A stretch of 59,472 nt of DNA from NCBI GenBank assembly GCA_015065325.1, contig SVQO01000014.1:1-59472 (forward strand), given 5' to 3'. The DNA comes from Oscillospiraceae bacterium. GTDB taxonomy: Bacteria; Bacillota; Clostridia; Oscillospirales; SIG627. Of the stretch, positions 7,538-17,101 are shown one piece after another (the first letter of the stretch is position 1; each line of letters starts with the position of its first letter). The notes below the pieces were generated by a model. It was not told where the DNA came from. It did not search any database and was given only the letters and a program-made list of their open reading frames with translations. Both the position numbers and the translations under genes were made by a program.

Positions 7538-9196
7538 ATGTCCAAAACCAAGCAAACCTTCGTTCACGGCGCGCTGATTTTGATGCTGTCCAATATCATC
7601 GTAAAAGCAGGCGGCGCCCTATTTAAGATCCCTCTCTCCAACACCATCGGAGACGAGGCAATGGGATACTTCGGAACTGCGTATGCCATTTATTCCGTAT
7701 GCTTTTTGATCTCCACGGCGGGACTTCCCGTTGCCATTTCCCGAATGGTCTCTGCCTCCCTTGCACAGAAAAAGCGGGGTGAAGCCGAGCGGATCTATCA
7801 GGTAAGCCTACTGCTCTTTATGATCATCGGTGCTTTGGGTACCGCCGTTCTCTTTTTCGGAGCCAAAACTCTGGCAAATCTAACCGACGAGCCCGAGCTT
7901 GCCGTTTGCATACAGGTCGTCTCACCGATCATGTTCTTCATATGCTTGGTATCCTGCACCCGAGGATATTTCCAGGGCAACCAGAATATGATCCCCACTG
8001 CCATTTCTCAGGTCATTGAGGTAGCCGGCAAGCTGGGACTTGGACTGGCAGCAGGCATTTTTGCCAGCCGTCAGGGCTACGCGCCCAATAAGGTTGCGGC
8101 CTTTGCACTTTGCGGTGTTACCATCGGCGTGGTGCTTTCCGCAGTATATATGTCCTTTGCCAAAACGGTTGCTAAACGTGACCGCGAGGTAGGGCTGGAT
8201 ACTGCCAAGCGCACGAAAGGAGACATTGCCAAGGAGCTGATCGCCATCGCCATTCCCATTACCATTTCCTCCAGCATCATGAGTCTGACCAGTGTCATCG
8301 ATTCTTTGGTTGCCGTGAAAAGGCTGAACGACACTTGCGTGGGAATTCATTATTTTTCCGAAAAGTCTAAGCTTGCAATGGCAATTTACGGTGCCTACTC
8401 CTCCAAAGCGATCACACTGTTCAATCTTCCCACCACCATTATTCAGCCCTTTGCCATCAGCATCATCCCTGCCATTTCCGGCGCAGGAGCAAAAAACAAC
8501 CGCGAGGAAATGAAAAAAAGCATCGACTTTACCTTCCGTATCGTGGGTGTGATCGCTCTCCCCTGTGCTTTCGGTATGGGAGTTATGGCAAAGCCCATTA
8601 TCAGCCTTCTGTTTTCGGGAAACGGCACACTCTTTACCAATAAGGCAGGCGATGCCTTCCTGTCCAACGACGTTGCAGGCACCATGCTTTCCATCCTTGC
8701 TCCCGCCATCGCCTTTGCAGGGCTGATCACCGTCAGTGCCGCCGTGCTCCAAGCAAGCGGCCATGAAAAAAAGAGTATTCTTTCCACCTTCTGCGGTGTG
8801 GTTACCAAGGCGCTTTCCATCTGGATCCTCATCGGAGTCCCCGGGATCGGGCACTTGGGCATCCCCCTTTCCACCCTCCTTTGCTACACCGTTATGTTCC
8901 TGTTTAATATGTTCTTCCTGTCTCACTACTTAAAATACCGCTTGAATTTCCGTACCACGCTGATGATCCCTCTGATCGCCGCCGCCGTCTGCGGTGCCGT
9001 GGCAGGTGGTGTTTATCTGCTTCTCGCCTCCTTCTCCGCAAAGATCGCGACCCTGATCGCCATCGCTTGTGCAGGGCTGGTTTACGTAGTCGTCCTGTTC
9101 CGTTGCGGCGGCTTTAAAAAGGATGACGTTTTACAGCTTCCCAAGGGAGACACGATTTACAGACTTCTCGTCAAGGTTCACCTTCTGAAAGCGTAA
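7538..9196 (+). CDS. MOP-superfamily lipid flippase, SpoVB/MurJ-like
   Basis: The 552-residue integral membrane protein starts at ATG 7538 after AAGGAGACGTT. It has about 14 hydrophobic segments along its length and the N-terminal NTIGDEAMGYFGTAYAIY pattern seen in SpoVB and related polysaccharide exporters. The family flips lipid-linked sugar precursors such as lipid II or wall polysaccharide carriers across the membrane. Whether this copy is MurJ, SpoVB or a capsule flippase cannot be settled by eye. It is the last gene of the operon that starts with rel, 9 bases after the kinase. Confidence 0.85.
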   Translation: MSKTKQTFVHGALILMLSNIIVKAGGALFKIPLSNTIGDEAMGYFGTAYAIYSVCFLISTAGLPVAISRMVSASLAQKKRGEAERIYQVSLLLFMIIGALGTAVLFFGAKTLANLTDEPELAVCIQVVSPIMFFICLVSCTRGYFQGNQNMIPTAISQVIEVAGKLGLGLAAGIFASRQGYAPNKVAAFALCGVTIGVVLSAVYMSFAKTVAKRDREVGLDTAKRTKGDIAKELIAIAIPITISSSIMSLTSVIDSLVAVKRLNDTCVGIHYFSEKSKLAMAIYGAYSSKAITLFNLPTTIIQPFAISIIPAISGAGAKNNREEMKKSIDFTFRIVGVIALPCAFGMGVMAKPIISLLFSGNGTLFTNKAGDAFLSNDVAGTMLSILAPAIAFAGLITVSAAVLQASGHEKKSILSTFCGVVTKALSIWILIGVPGIGHLGIPLSTLLCYTVMFLFNMFFLSHYLKYRLNFRTTLMIPLIAAAVCGAVAGGVYLLLASFSAKIATLIAIACAGLVYVVVLFRCGGFKKDDVLQLPKGDTIYRLLVKVHLLKA

Positions 9197-9200
9197 AGAT

Positions 9201-9238
9201 AAAAAAGAAACTGTTTCTTTGGAAACAGTTTCTTTTTT
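9201..9238. terminator. Bidirectional terminator between flippase and ceramidase genes
   Basis: aaaaaagaaactgtttc (9201-9217) pairs with gaaacagtttctttttt (9222-9238) across a 4-base loop. The A and T flanks let it end transcripts from both sides, serving the convergent genes. Confidence 0.9.
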
Positions 9239-9250
9239 ATTAGAATTTTC

Positions 9251-10789
9251 TCAATATACCTCGGGTGCCTTACGATCCAGATGCAAGTCATCCAGCATTT
9301 CGATCAGATCGCTTACGATATTCTCACCCGTACCTGCTACGAAGCGTGTGGAATTCACCTCGTAAGCTCCGTTGGGGTAAGAGCTTGCGGCGGGTAAATA
9401 GCCGTGGGAACCGTTGGAATATCCGCACATAAACGTCATCGTATAGGGAGAATCGGCCTTTACGCTCATACCGTTTCGGTGATCCATTTCCAGCGGGACA
9501 GCCGCAATGGCAAACTCACCGAAGGAATAGGTTGCAATTCGAACGTTATAGGTTTTTCCGTAGTTCGCGACCTTGTCCTCCTTGATAGTACCCTTATGGA
9601 GCTGATAATTCGCCTCGATCTTTCCTGCGGAAATGGGGGTCAGATCATCCATCGCCGCGATCATGGTATTTGCCAGATCCTGCCCGTGCTTGACGTAATC
9701 CTCGTGATTCTGCGCCTCCCCGATCAGCTTTCCGCTGGGAACGATGCTTCCTGCGGCACCCTGGAAATAGGCGCAATGCACACCCAATTCCTCCTCAACG
9801 GTCTCGCGGAAAACACCGACGAAGTCTGAGGAAACGTCGGTACCCGTTTCGGAGCCAACCGCAGTCACGTGGCACTGCCAGTTACAAAGAGCGATATCCT
9901 TTTCTGTTTCACGGTCGAACACAAGGATCTGCATCTGAGTATCGGGATCGGATTCGTGGTAGTAAACCGTAGGGTCCAGCATACCCTTCAAAGCAGTTCC
10001 GCCTGCAATGGAGGTATCGGTCGCCCACTGTCCGTCGTAGCGGAGATAGCGGCGTACGTAGCCAAGATCCTGCGTATTGGTTCTCGCCATTTTCATTTCG
10101 GCAGGAGCAAGATTTGCAATTGCCTCGGAAGCAACGATAGGGGTTTCGGCAATGACCGTTTCCAAATAAGAGGTGACGGTGCTGTACTCCCATTCGATCG
10201 CAGGCGCGGAATGCGTATGGGATGCGTTGAGAAGGACGTTTTCAGCGGGAATTCCAAGTTCCTTTTCGATCAGTTGGGTAACCGGCTTCCAAACAGAATC
10301 TCTGCCAATGTTAAGCACATCAAAGTTGAACAGAAGGATGGTTTCCTCACCGTCGTTAACTGCAATGCAAGACAAGCAGATATCGTCCAGAATCTCCTCG
10401 CTGAGACGGGTGGTCGCAGTACTGTAACCGCCAAGTCCCGTGCCTGCGGGAGGATTGATCACGTGTCTTGCAAAGCCTGCAGAGAGCGTAAAGGGCGGCG
10501 TATTCAGATCGTAACGCTCCGGAAAGAGAACGTGGTACAAAAGATCGATGGCATCTTTCACGTCTGTAGCTCCGTCCGCATTAAAATCCGTAGCTTGAGA
10601 AACGGGATAGGTTGATGGGAAATTCGTATTGAACAGCAGGTACACCGCATCCTCGATATCCAGTTTTCCGTTTTCGTCGGTATCCCCCAGCACAGCCGCG
10701 CGAACGCGGAGAGAAAAGGGCGTTGCAAGAGTGGAAAGCAAGACGACCGTAAGCAAAAATGACATCAAACGCATATAACGCTTTTTCAT
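9251..10789 (-). CDS. Secreted ceramidase-fold hydrolase with N-terminal dockerin
   Basis: The 512-residue protein starts at ATG 10789 (AAAGGAGAAACATT upstream). Residues 1-31 form a signal peptide ending RVRA. Residues about 34-92 are a dockerin with two calcium-loop repeats, GDTDENGKLDIEDAVYLL and DFNADGATDVKDAIDLLY. The rest matches the neutral/alkaline non-lysosomal ceramidase domain: AGFARHVINPPAGTGLGGY, the metal-binding NASHTHSAP, NWQCHVT and YFQGAAGS. The usual C-terminal immunoglobulin-like domain appears absent. The family hydrolyses N-acyl bonds of ceramides, but bacterial relatives with dockerins may act on other amides or esters. It should be exported and held on the cell surface by a cohesin. 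It lies 29 bases after the paralogue at 10819-12198. Confidence 0.85.
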   Translation of the reverse strand: MKKRYMRLMSFLLTVVLLSTLATPFSLRVRAAVLGDTDENGKLDIEDAVYLLFNTNFPSTYPVSQATDFNADGATDVKDAIDLLYHVLFPERYDLNTPPFTLSAGFARHVINPPAGTGLGGYSTATTRLSEEILDDICLSCIAVNDGEETILLFNFDVLNIGRDSVWKPVTQLIEKELGIPAENVLLNASHTHSAPAIEWEYSTVTSYLETVIAETPIVASEAIANLAPAEMKMARTNTQDLGYVRRYLRYDGQWATDTSIAGGTALKGMLDPTVYYHESDPDTQMQILVFDRETEKDIALCNWQCHVTAVGSETGTDVSSDFVGVFRETVEEELGVHCAYFQGAAGSIVPSGKLIGEAQNHEDYVKHGQDLANTMIAAMDDLTPISAGKIEANYQLHKGTIKEDKVANYGKTYNVRIATYSFGEFAIAAVPLEMDHRNGMSVKADSPYTMTFMCGYSNGSHGYLPAASSYPNGAYEVNSTRFVAGTGENIVSDLIEMLDDLHLDRKAPEVY

Positions 10790-10818
10790 AATGTTTCTCC
10801 TTTCGATTCAACCGCAAT

Positions 10819-12198
10819 TTAATCGCTGTGAACGGCATTCAGCATATTCACAAGTTCTTCTGCCATCATTTCTCCCGTTCCGGGAACGTAGCGGCAGGAA
10901 TCCACCTCGTAGCCGCCGTTGGGGAAAGAGCTTTCCGCGGGGATATAACCGTAATTTCCGTTGGTATAAGCGCTCATAAAGGTCATAGTATAGGGAGAAT
11001 GATCCTTCACGTACATTCCGAGACGGTGATCCATTTCGTTAGGAGAGGTTGCAATGGCAAGATCCCCTATGGCAAACACACAAAGGCTGACGGTTTGCGT
11101 TTCACTGCCCCTATTGACCTTTTGTTTCTCATTGTGAGTCAATTGGATCTGCTTTGTTAAGGTCTCGATCTTGGTGTTCTCCATCGTACTGAGCGTGGGA
11201 ATCGCTGCAATCAAAACGTCGCCGATCGCCTGTCCGTGTTTTTTGTAATCTCCATTGGTCTTCTCCCCTTTCAGCTTACCAAAGGGAATGGTACTGCCTG
11301 CGGCACCCTGGAAGAAAGCACAGTGAACGCCCAGCTGTTCGGACACGTAATCACGGAAGGCGCCTACGTAGTCGGAGGAGACCTGACCGCCGTTCCTCGT
11401 CCCCACGTTGGTCACGTGACACTGCCAGTTACAAAGAACGATATCCTTTTGGTTGACGCGGTCAAAATAAAGGATCAACATTTCCTCGTCGGGATACGAT
11501 TCGTGATCGTACTGGGCAGGATCCAGGGTATTCGGCCAGTTTCCGACGAATTCCCCCGTATCCTTCTTGATATAGCGTCGGATATAACTCAGATCCTGCG
11601 TATCGGTCCTGCCGTACTTCAACTCACTGCGGTCCAGATCGGCAATTGCCTGAGTAGCCGCTTTTTTTGCGCCCTGATAAAAGGTCTGCATATATTTTGT
11701 CATATTGGAGATGGTCATATTGACCGCGGGAGCTGAATGGGAGTGAGAGGAATTGATCAAAATGCAATCCTGCGGAATTCCGAACTCCTTTTCCATCTGC
11801 TTGGAAACGTAATTCCAAACGGTCACTGTGGTACCGATAGAATCCAGAGAGAAAAGCAAAAGCTTTTTCTCTCCGTCGGAGACGGCAACACAGCTGATGC
11901 AGATGTCGTCCGTTACGTGGGTACTGGTACGCTCATCCGCATTACCGAAGCCGCCCAATCCCACACCGGGATTGGGGTTGACCACCACCTTGCCGAAGCC
12001 CGTAGCAAAGCCCGTGGGATCGTGAGGTCCTTCCACCAAAATTTCTTCGGTTTTCTTTTCTATATCACTCTTTTGAATCGTTTCGGTTTCCGTTGCGGTT
12101 TGTTGCAACGCTCCGTTTCCCCGGGAGGGCAATGGAGCAGAACAGGCTACCGTACAAAATGCAAGAAACAATGCCAAGCATGAGATCAACTTTTTCAT
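10819..12198 (-). CDS. Ceramidase-fold lipoprotein, paralogue of the dockerin form
   Basis: The 459-residue protein starts at ATG 12198 after ATAGGAGTTAAT. The signal peptide ends in a lipobox, FCTVACSAP, so the mature protein should be lipid-anchored outside the membrane. After a Thr/Glu-rich spacer (about residues 22-60) comes the same ceramidase-like domain as the neighbour: NPNPGVGLGGFG, the metal site NSSHSHSAP, NWQCHVTNVG and FFQGAAGS. There is no dockerin. It is the first gene of a two-gene operon, so one copy is fixed to the membrane and the other carries a scaffold-binding module. The substrate is unknown. Confidence 0.85.
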   Translation of the reverse strand: MKKLISCLALFLAFCTVACSAPLPSRGNGALQQTATETETIQKSDIEKKTEEILVEGPHDPTGFATGFGKVVVNPNPGVGLGGFGNADERTSTHVTDDICISCVAVSDGEKKLLLFSLDSIGTTVTVWNYVSKQMEKEFGIPQDCILINSSHSHSAPAVNMTISNMTKYMQTFYQGAKKAATQAIADLDRSELKYGRTDTQDLSYIRRYIKKDTGEFVGNWPNTLDPAQYDHESYPDEEMLILYFDRVNQKDIVLCNWQCHVTNVGTRNGGQVSSDYVGAFRDYVSEQLGVHCAFFQGAAGSTIPFGKLKGEKTNGDYKKHGQAIGDVLIAAIPTLSTMENTKIETLTKQIQLTHNEKQKVNRGSETQTVSLCVFAIGDLAIATSPNEMDHRLGMYVKDHSPYTMTFMSAYTNGNYGYIPAESSFPNGGYEVDSCRYVPGTGEMMAEELVNMLNAVHSD

Positions 12199-12266
12199 AT
12201 TAACTCCTATCTCACATCAACAATAAAAGAAAGATTTATCGTTAATCTGCACGATTATACACAAAT

Positions 12267-12295
12267 ATTATAGGATATGCAAGTTCAAAAGTCAA
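12267..12295 (-). promoter_or_regulatory. Sigma-A promoter of the ceramidase-like operon
   Basis: On the minus strand TTGACT (12295-12290) and TATAAT (12272-12267) are 17 bases apart, about 70 bases upstream of the lipoprotein start. It is divergent from the promoter at 12333. Confidence 0.75.
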
Positions 12296-12332
12296 TACAC
12301 CTCTCTTGACATTGTACAATATCACGAAAGGA

Positions 12333-12361
12333 TTGACAAGAAAAGCGAAACGAAATATAAT
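12333..12361 (+). promoter_or_regulatory. Consensus sigma-A promoter of the PHP gene
   Basis: TTGACA (12333-12338) and TATAAT (12356-12361) with a 17-base spacer give a perfect consensus, 27 bases before the start codon. Confidence 0.85.
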
Positions 12362-12387
12362 GAAATGTAAAATTCAGGAGGTGTACT

Positions 12388-13443
12388 ATGGAAAATCAGA
12401 GTAAAAAGTCCGTTTTAGACACACTGTATGAGAATCGAAACGCCTATCACGGTGAGCTTCACGATCATTCTTCCAGCGGCGGTACCAGTGACGGAAAAAG
12501 ATGTCTTTTGCATTGGAGAAGCGCGATGGAGGCACTGGAAATGGACTTTGCCACCATTTTGGATCACAGACAGGTTCGCCACATGACCCTTCCCGCTTGG
12601 GACGATGAGACCTTTATCGGCGGCTCCGAGCCCGGCACCCACATCAAGGACCTTGAATGCGAAAGCAACGCGATGCACTACAATATGGTGTTCTCCTCTC
12701 CCGAGCCCTTGATGGAGCTTTTGGAGGAATTCGAGGAATACGAATTCACCGGTGGATACGAGGGGCATTTCAAATATCCGCAGTTTACCAGAGAGCGCTT
12801 TTGTCAGCTCATTGATACCGTCAAGGCAAAGGGTGGCTTTTTCGTGCATCCCCATCCCAAGCAGACGATGAAATCCGAGCGCGCATTGGACTATTATTTC
12901 CGAGACGAAACGGGAATCGAGGTTTTCTATTACAGCTATGATCACCCGCACACGGCGGAAAATTACAAGCTTTGGACCTCTTTGCTGGCTCAGGGAAAAC
13001 GCGTTTGGGCCTGTGCCGGCGGAGACAAGCACAGATGCGCCTCCGACGGAGCCCTGACAACGGTCTATGCCAAGAACAAAAAGAGCAGCAGTCTGCTTTC
13101 CCACATCAGAAAGGGCGATTTCGTATGCGGCGGCGTGGGAATCCGGATGTGCATCGGAAGCACCTTAATGGGTGGCATGGCAGATTTTGAAAACAGTCAT
13201 CTTTCCGTTACAGTCGGAGATTTTCATAAGAAATACTACGAGCCCGGTCACAGCTATCGCTTTGATCTTATCGACGAGACGGGCGTTGTGGCAAGCCTTC
13301 CCTTTTCCTGCAAGGAGCCCTTTTCCTTCCTGCTTCGCGTCAACCCCGAGGCACGCTTTTACAGAGTTGAGATCTTCGACGAGACTCGCGGCTTCCGCAT
13401 TGCCATCGGAAATCCCATCTGGAATAAAAAATACTATGAATAA
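12388..13443 (+). CDS. PHP-domain phosphoesterase-like protein
   Basis: The 351-residue protein starts at ATG 12388 after CAGGAGGTG. The N-terminal block YHGELHDHSSSGGTSDG has the paired histidines and SDG of the PHP metal site; ILDHRQ, FVHPHP and CAGGDKHR supply further likely metal ligands. The last 110 residues look like a separate beta-rich domain. PHP proteins are metal-dependent phosphoesterases, often hydrolysing phosphorylated sugars or histidinol phosphate. There is no signal peptide, so it is cytoplasmic. It is a single gene between its own promoter and terminator, beside the ceramidase-like operon. The substrate is unknown. Confidence 0.75.
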   Translation: MENQSKKSVLDTLYENRNAYHGELHDHSSSGGTSDGKRCLLHWRSAMEALEMDFATILDHRQVRHMTLPAWDDETFIGGSEPGTHIKDLECESNAMHYNMVFSSPEPLMELLEEFEEYEFTGGYEGHFKYPQFTRERFCQLIDTVKAKGGFFVHPHPKQTMKSERALDYYFRDETGIEVFYYSYDHPHTAENYKLWTSLLAQGKRVWACAGGDKHRCASDGALTTVYAKNKKSSSLLSHIRKGDFVCGGVGIRMCIGSTLMGGMADFENSHLSVTVGDFHKKYYEPGHSYRFDLIDETGVVASLPFSCKEPFSFLLRVNPEARFYRVEIFDETRGFRIAIGNPIWNKKYYE

Positions 13444-13450
13444 GCAAAAA

Positions 13451-13480
13451 GAAGAACACGTTTTTCCGTGTTCTTCTTTT
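13451..13480. terminator. Bidirectional terminator between PHP gene and rdgB
   Basis: gaagaacacg (13451-13460) pairs with cgtgttcttc (13467-13476) around tttttc, with Ts to the right and As to the left, so it serves both converging genes. Confidence 0.9.
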
Positions 13481-13484
13481 GCTT

Positions 13485-14057
13485 TTACAGTAAACCAAGA
13501 AGCTTTCTCAAGGCTTCTGCCCGATGACTGATCTTATTTTTTTCCTCGGCAGAAAGCTCTGCCGCAGTACAGCCGTAGGAAGGCAGGTAGAAGTAGGGGT
13601 CGTAACCGAAGCCACCGTCCCCGCGGGGTTCATCTACAATCTCGCCGTACATATATCCTTCCGCGTGAAGCTCTTTGCCGTCAGGGAAAGCCAAAGATAC
13701 TGCGCAGGTATAATGAGCCGTACGCAGATCCGCGTCGCGAAGCTTTTCGATCAGAAGACGGTTATTTGCCTCATCGTCCCCGTGTCTGCCGCAAAATCTG
13801 GCGGAATAGATACCCGGAGCACCGTCCAGAGCATCGACGCAAATACCGCTGTCGTCAGCCAGCGCGGCACAGCCGGAGATCTCTGCAATTTCACGAGCCT
13901 TTTTCTGCGCATTTTCCAAGAAGGTAGCACCGTCCTCCACGGTTTCGTGGTCAATGCCTGCCTCCTTCATGGAAAGGATCTCGTCAAATTTTTCACCTAA
14001 AATGGCGCGGATCTCACGAAGCTTACCGGCGTTGCCGGAAGCAATGATCAATTTCAT
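13485..14057 (-). CDS. rdgB: XTP/dITP diphosphatase (RdgB/HAM1 family)
   Basis: The 190-residue protein starts at ATG 14057, one base after the glyA stop; a longer upstream frame overlaps glyA and has no support. It has the family motifs IIASGNAGKLREI at the N-terminus, DDSGICVDALDGAPGIYSAR in the middle and GDGGFGYDPYF, with SHRAEAL near the end. It hydrolyses non-canonical purine triphosphates such as XTP and dITP to monophosphates, cleaning the nucleotide pool. The start is translationally coupled to glyA; the GAGGAC in the last glyA codons acts as ribosome site. Confidence 0.95.
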   Translation of the reverse strand: MKLIIASGNAGKLREIRAILGEKFDEILSMKEAGIDHETVEDGATFLENAQKKAREIAEISGCAALADDSGICVDALDGAPGIYSARFCGRHGDDEANNRLLIEKLRDADLRTAHYTCAVSLAFPDGKELHAEGYMYGEIVDEPRGDGGFGYDPYFYLPSYGCTAAELSAEEKNKISHRAEALRKLLGLL

Positions 14058-14058
14058 A

Positions 14059-15300
14059 TCAGTCCTCGTAAATGGGATATTTTTCGCAAAGTGCCACGAC
14101 CTCAGCGGAAACTCTCTCACGGTTGCCTTCGAAATCGGTAGCGATATCGCGGATCCAGAGAGCGATCTTTTCCATTTCCTCTGCACCGAAGCCACGGGTG
14201 GTAACGGCGGGAGTACCCAGACGGATACCGCTGGTAACGAAGGGACTTTCGGGATCGTCGGGAATGGCGTTCTTGTTAACGGTGATGTGCACCGCGTCAA
14301 GACGGTTCTGCATTTCCTTGCCGGTTACGGCAAAGTTGCGCAGGTCAATAAGCATCAGATGGTTGTCGGTGCCACCGGAAACCACGCGGAAGCCTGCCTT
14401 CTCCATTGCTTTTGCAAGAACGGAGGCATTTTCAACGATCTTCTTCTGATACTCTACGAATTCGGGCTTCATTGCTTCAGCAAAAGCAACAGCCTTTGCG
14501 GCGATGATATGCTCCAAAGGACCGCCCTGCAAGCCGGGGAACACCGCCTTATCGATGGTCTTGGCAAGCTCCTCCTTGCAGAGGATCAGACCGCCGCGGG
14601 GACCGCGAAGGGTCTTGTGCGTAGTGGTGGTCACAACGTCGGCGTAGGGTACGGGAGAGGGATGAAGACCTGCGGCAACAAGACCTGCAATGTGCGCCAT
14701 ATCTACCATATAGTAAGCGCCCACTTCTTTTGCGATCTGACCGATCTTTTCGAAATCAATGGTACGGGAATAAGCGGAGGCACCTGCAATGATCATCTTG
14801 GGCTTACATTCCAAAGCCATAGCGCGGATCGCCTCATAATCCAGAACCTCGCTCTTTTCGTCAACGCCGTAAGAAACGATGTTATAGTATTTGCCGGAAA
14901 TATTGGCGGGGGAACCGTGGGAAAGGTGTCCGCCGTGGGCAAGAGAAAGACCCATTACGGTTTCGCCCGGCTGAACCAAGGCAAGGAATACGGCAAGGTT
15001 TGCGGAAGCGCCGCAGTGCGGTTGAACGTTTGCGTGATCAGCACCAAACAGTTTCTTTGCGCGCTCAATAGCGAGGGTCTCTACCTCGTCAATGTACTCA
15101 CAGCCGCCGTAGTAACGCTTACCGGGATAGCCCTCGGCGTATTTGTTGGTCAGAACGGTTCCTGCGGCGAGAAGCACTGCCTTGGAAACAATGTTTTCGG
15201 AAGCAATCAGCTCAATGTTGTGTCTTTGTCTGCCAAGCTCACGGTTACAAGCTGCGTAAAGTTCCTCATCGTACTGCTTCAGTTCGTCAAAAAAATTCAT
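14059..15300 (-). CDS. glyA: Serine hydroxymethyltransferase
   Basis: The 413-residue product has the expected length. Start ATG 15300 gives the normal N-terminus [18 protein letters not shown] and follows AAAGGAGAATACAAAG; an in-frame ATG at 15327 abuts the previous stop and is less likely. Motifs: [16 protein letters not shown], the tetrahydrofolate/PLP residues in [22 protein letters not shown], and [13 protein letters not shown] with the PLP-binding lysine. It converts serine and tetrahydrofolate to glycine and methylene-tetrahydrofolate. It is the fourth gene of the minus-strand operon that starts at 17908. Confidence 0.97.
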   Translation of the reverse strand: MNFFDELKQYDEELYAACNRELGRQRHNIELIASENIVSKAVLLAAGTVLTNKYAEGYPGKRYYGGCEYIDEVETLAIERAKKLFGADHANVQPHCGASANLAVFLALVQPGETVMGLSLAHGGHLSHGSPANISGKYYNIVSYGVDEKSEVLDYEAIRAMALECKPKMIIAGASAYSRTIDFEKIGQIAKEVGAYYMVDMAHIAGLVAAGLHPSPVPYADVVTTTTHKTLRGPRGGLILCKEELAKTIDKAVFPGLQGGPLEHIIAAKAVAFAEAMKPEFVEYQKKIVENASVLAKAMEKAGFRVVSGGTDNHLMLIDLRNFAVTGKEMQNRLDAVHITVNKNAIPDDPESPFVTSGIRLGTPAVTTRGFGAEEMEKIALWIRDIATDFEGNRERVSAEVVALCEKYPIYED

Positions 15301-15327
15301 CTTTGTATTCTCCTTTTTTATTATCAT

Positions 15328-16194
15328 TTAATCAATATCGACAGTCTCGCCGGGAAGCACTTTCAAAGCACGCCATTCCTTGATCCCGCAGAACACGGAA
15401 AGTTCAACGGGAATTGCGGTAGGGTTATAGACCTTGCTCTGATCGGCAAAATATTCAAGACTTCTGTATGCATTCAAAAGCTCGAAGTATTCAATATTGG
15501 TGCAGTACCAAACATCGTCTCTGCCGCCGATGTAGGAGAAAAGCTCCTCGATCACGTTCCAGTTGTCGTCATCCACGAATTCATAGCTGTGTCCCCAAAC
15601 GGAAAACAGATACGGAACCTTGCCGTATTGATCCTTAAGGTCCACAAACTTACGGGCATCCTCCATCAAGGTAGGATCAGTATGCTTTGCCGTGCATTCC
15701 CAGCGAAAGGGATCCTCCGGAATTCCAAAGCCGTGCGTACGCTTCACCACTCTGGCATAGCGGAAGCCGCACACCTTCATCGCCTCCACAGTCTTATCAT
15801 CGGTCTGACCGTAGGGGTAAGCAAAACCGCGGCACTGAACTCCCAAAAGGGTTTCCAAATTTTTACGGTCGGAGAGCACTTCCCAGGTTGCGACATCCTG
15901 TGCCATATAAGGATAATAACCGTGGGTCAGTCCGTGCGCGGCAATTTCTATCAAATCGCGGTTTTCATGATAGAAGGAATAAAGCTCCTCTGAATCAAAA
16001 ATGGGATGCTTACGATTCAAATTCAACTGTTTTGCGTTACTGTGTCTCCTGGAATTGACGTTAAAGGTACCGCGAATTCCGTATTTACGCATCAATTCCA
16101 GTAATTGAAGATCGCTTTTAACGCCGTCGTCATAACTGATGGTAAATGCCTTGCTCTTCCCTCCCGGGTACTTCAAATGAACGATTTTTCCCAT
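15328..16194 (-). CDS. Polysaccharide deacetylase (NodB-like)
   Basis: The 288-residue protein starts at ATG 16194 after ACGGAGGCTTTT. It shows the NodB-homology pattern: AFTISYDDGVKSD (usually TFDDG) near residue 16, AAHGLTHGYYP with the two zinc histidines near residue 86, and FAYPYGQTDD near residue 123. The family removes acetyl groups from N-acetylated sugars or peptidoglycan. There is no signal peptide or membrane segment, so it may be cytoplasmic and act on a sugar intermediate. It sits between PHP and glyA genes in one operon, which gives no clear substrate. Confidence 0.85.
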   Translation of the reverse strand: MGKIVHLKYPGGKSKAFTISYDDGVKSDLQLLELMRKYGIRGTFNVNSRRHSNAKQLNLNRKHPIFDSEELYSFYHENRDLIEIAAHGLTHGYYPYMAQDVATWEVLSDRKNLETLLGVQCRGFAYPYGQTDDKTVEAMKVCGFRYARVVKRTHGFGIPEDPFRWECTAKHTDPTLMEDARKFVDLKDQYGKVPYLFSVWGHSYEFVDDDNWNVIEELFSYIGGRDDVWYCTNIEYFELLNAYRSLEYFADQSKVYNPTAIPVELSVFCGIKEWRALKVLPGETVDID

Positions 16195-16297
16195 AAAAGC
16201 CTCCGTTTTCTTGTTTTTCGTTTAAAAACAGATGTTCTTCGCACAAGAACATTGTATTTGACAAATCTTTCTTTCGCGTTGACAATTTGAAAATAAT

Positions 16298-17098
16298 TCA
16301 TGAAATCGGAATTTCCGTCCAGCCCTTCCCTCTCAACTGCCAAACCGAGGAAAAGCCAGCTTTTTTCAGAGCATCAAGAGCTTGGTCAAAGTGGCAGTCC
16401 AGCGCTTCGGCACTATGGGAATCCCCGTTCAGAACGATTTTCCCGCCCTTTTCGTAAATTCGGCGAAGGAATACGTCAGCAGGATACACCGCGTTATACC
16501 CGCGGGCAATGGCACCGGTATTCATTTCAAGATAAGGAACGGCGGAAAGTGCAGTATCCAGCGCCTCAAAAGCGATTTTTTGATACGTCTCGCTACAGTC
16601 GGAAAACAGCCCGAATTTATTCAAAAGGTCAAAGTGTCCCAGCACCTCAAAGCCGCCGCGAAGCACGTTCTCCGCAAGAATATCGTAATAACGGCGGGCA
16701 TACTCCATCTTGTCACCGCCAAAACAGCGTTGAATGGCGTCGGTCTGCTTTTCCAAAGAAAAATCCACGGACAGATGCTCGCCCCGATATAAAATATAAT
16801 GCACAGAGCCGATCACGTAATCGAAGCCTTCGCAGGCAGCAGAAGAATAGGAATCCCGCTCAATTCCGCAGAAAACGTTGATCCGATCGCCGTATTTTTT
16901 CTTCAAGTCGCCGACGACGCTTTTGTAATCAGCGTAATCCGCGGCCGCCATGCAGTATGCGGAATCGAAGGCGGTCTCACTATGATCGGAAATACCGATA
17001 GAAGCAAAGCCAAGCTCAATGGCTTTTTTTATCATTTCCTCGGGAGTGTTCTTTCCGTCGGAAAAGGTGGTGTGTGTATGAATATTGGTATATTGCAT
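16298..17098 (-). CDS. PHP-family histidinol-phosphatase-like phosphoesterase
   Basis: The 266-residue protein has the PHP motifs NIHTHTTFSDGKNTPEEM at the N-terminus, IGISDHSE near residue 38, FCGIERD, and LNGDSHSAEALD near the C-terminus. Length and order match HisJ-type histidinol-phosphatases. Start ATG 17098 is preferred because GGAGTAAGTG lies six bases before it; GTG 17101 is also in frame. It follows the amidohydrolase gene with overlapping signals. No other histidine gene is in the window, so the substrate may differ. A 103-base gap separates it from the deacetylase gene. Confidence 0.8.
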   Translation of the reverse strand: MQYTNIHTHTTFSDGKNTPEEMIKKAIELGFASIGISDHSETAFDSAYCMAAADYADYKSVVGDLKKKYGDRINVFCGIERDSYSSAACEGFDYVIGSVHYILYRGEHLSVDFSLEKQTDAIQRCFGGDKMEYARRYYDILAENVLRGGFEVLGHFDLLNKFGLFSDCSETYQKIAFEALDTALSAVPYLEMNTGAIARGYNAVYPADVFLRRIYEKGGKIVLNGDSHSAEALDCHFDQALDALKKAGFSSVWQLRGKGWTEIPIS

Positions 17099-17101
17099 CA
17101 C

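Noticed and set aside
15301-15327. Upstream ATG for glyA
   Set aside because: It abuts the previous stop and lacks a ribosome site; ATG 15300 has a strong one and the normal N-terminus.
13954-15993. A 679-codon plus-strand frame over glyA and the deacetylase gene
   Set aside because: It is antisense to two clear genes and has no recognisable domain or ribosome site.
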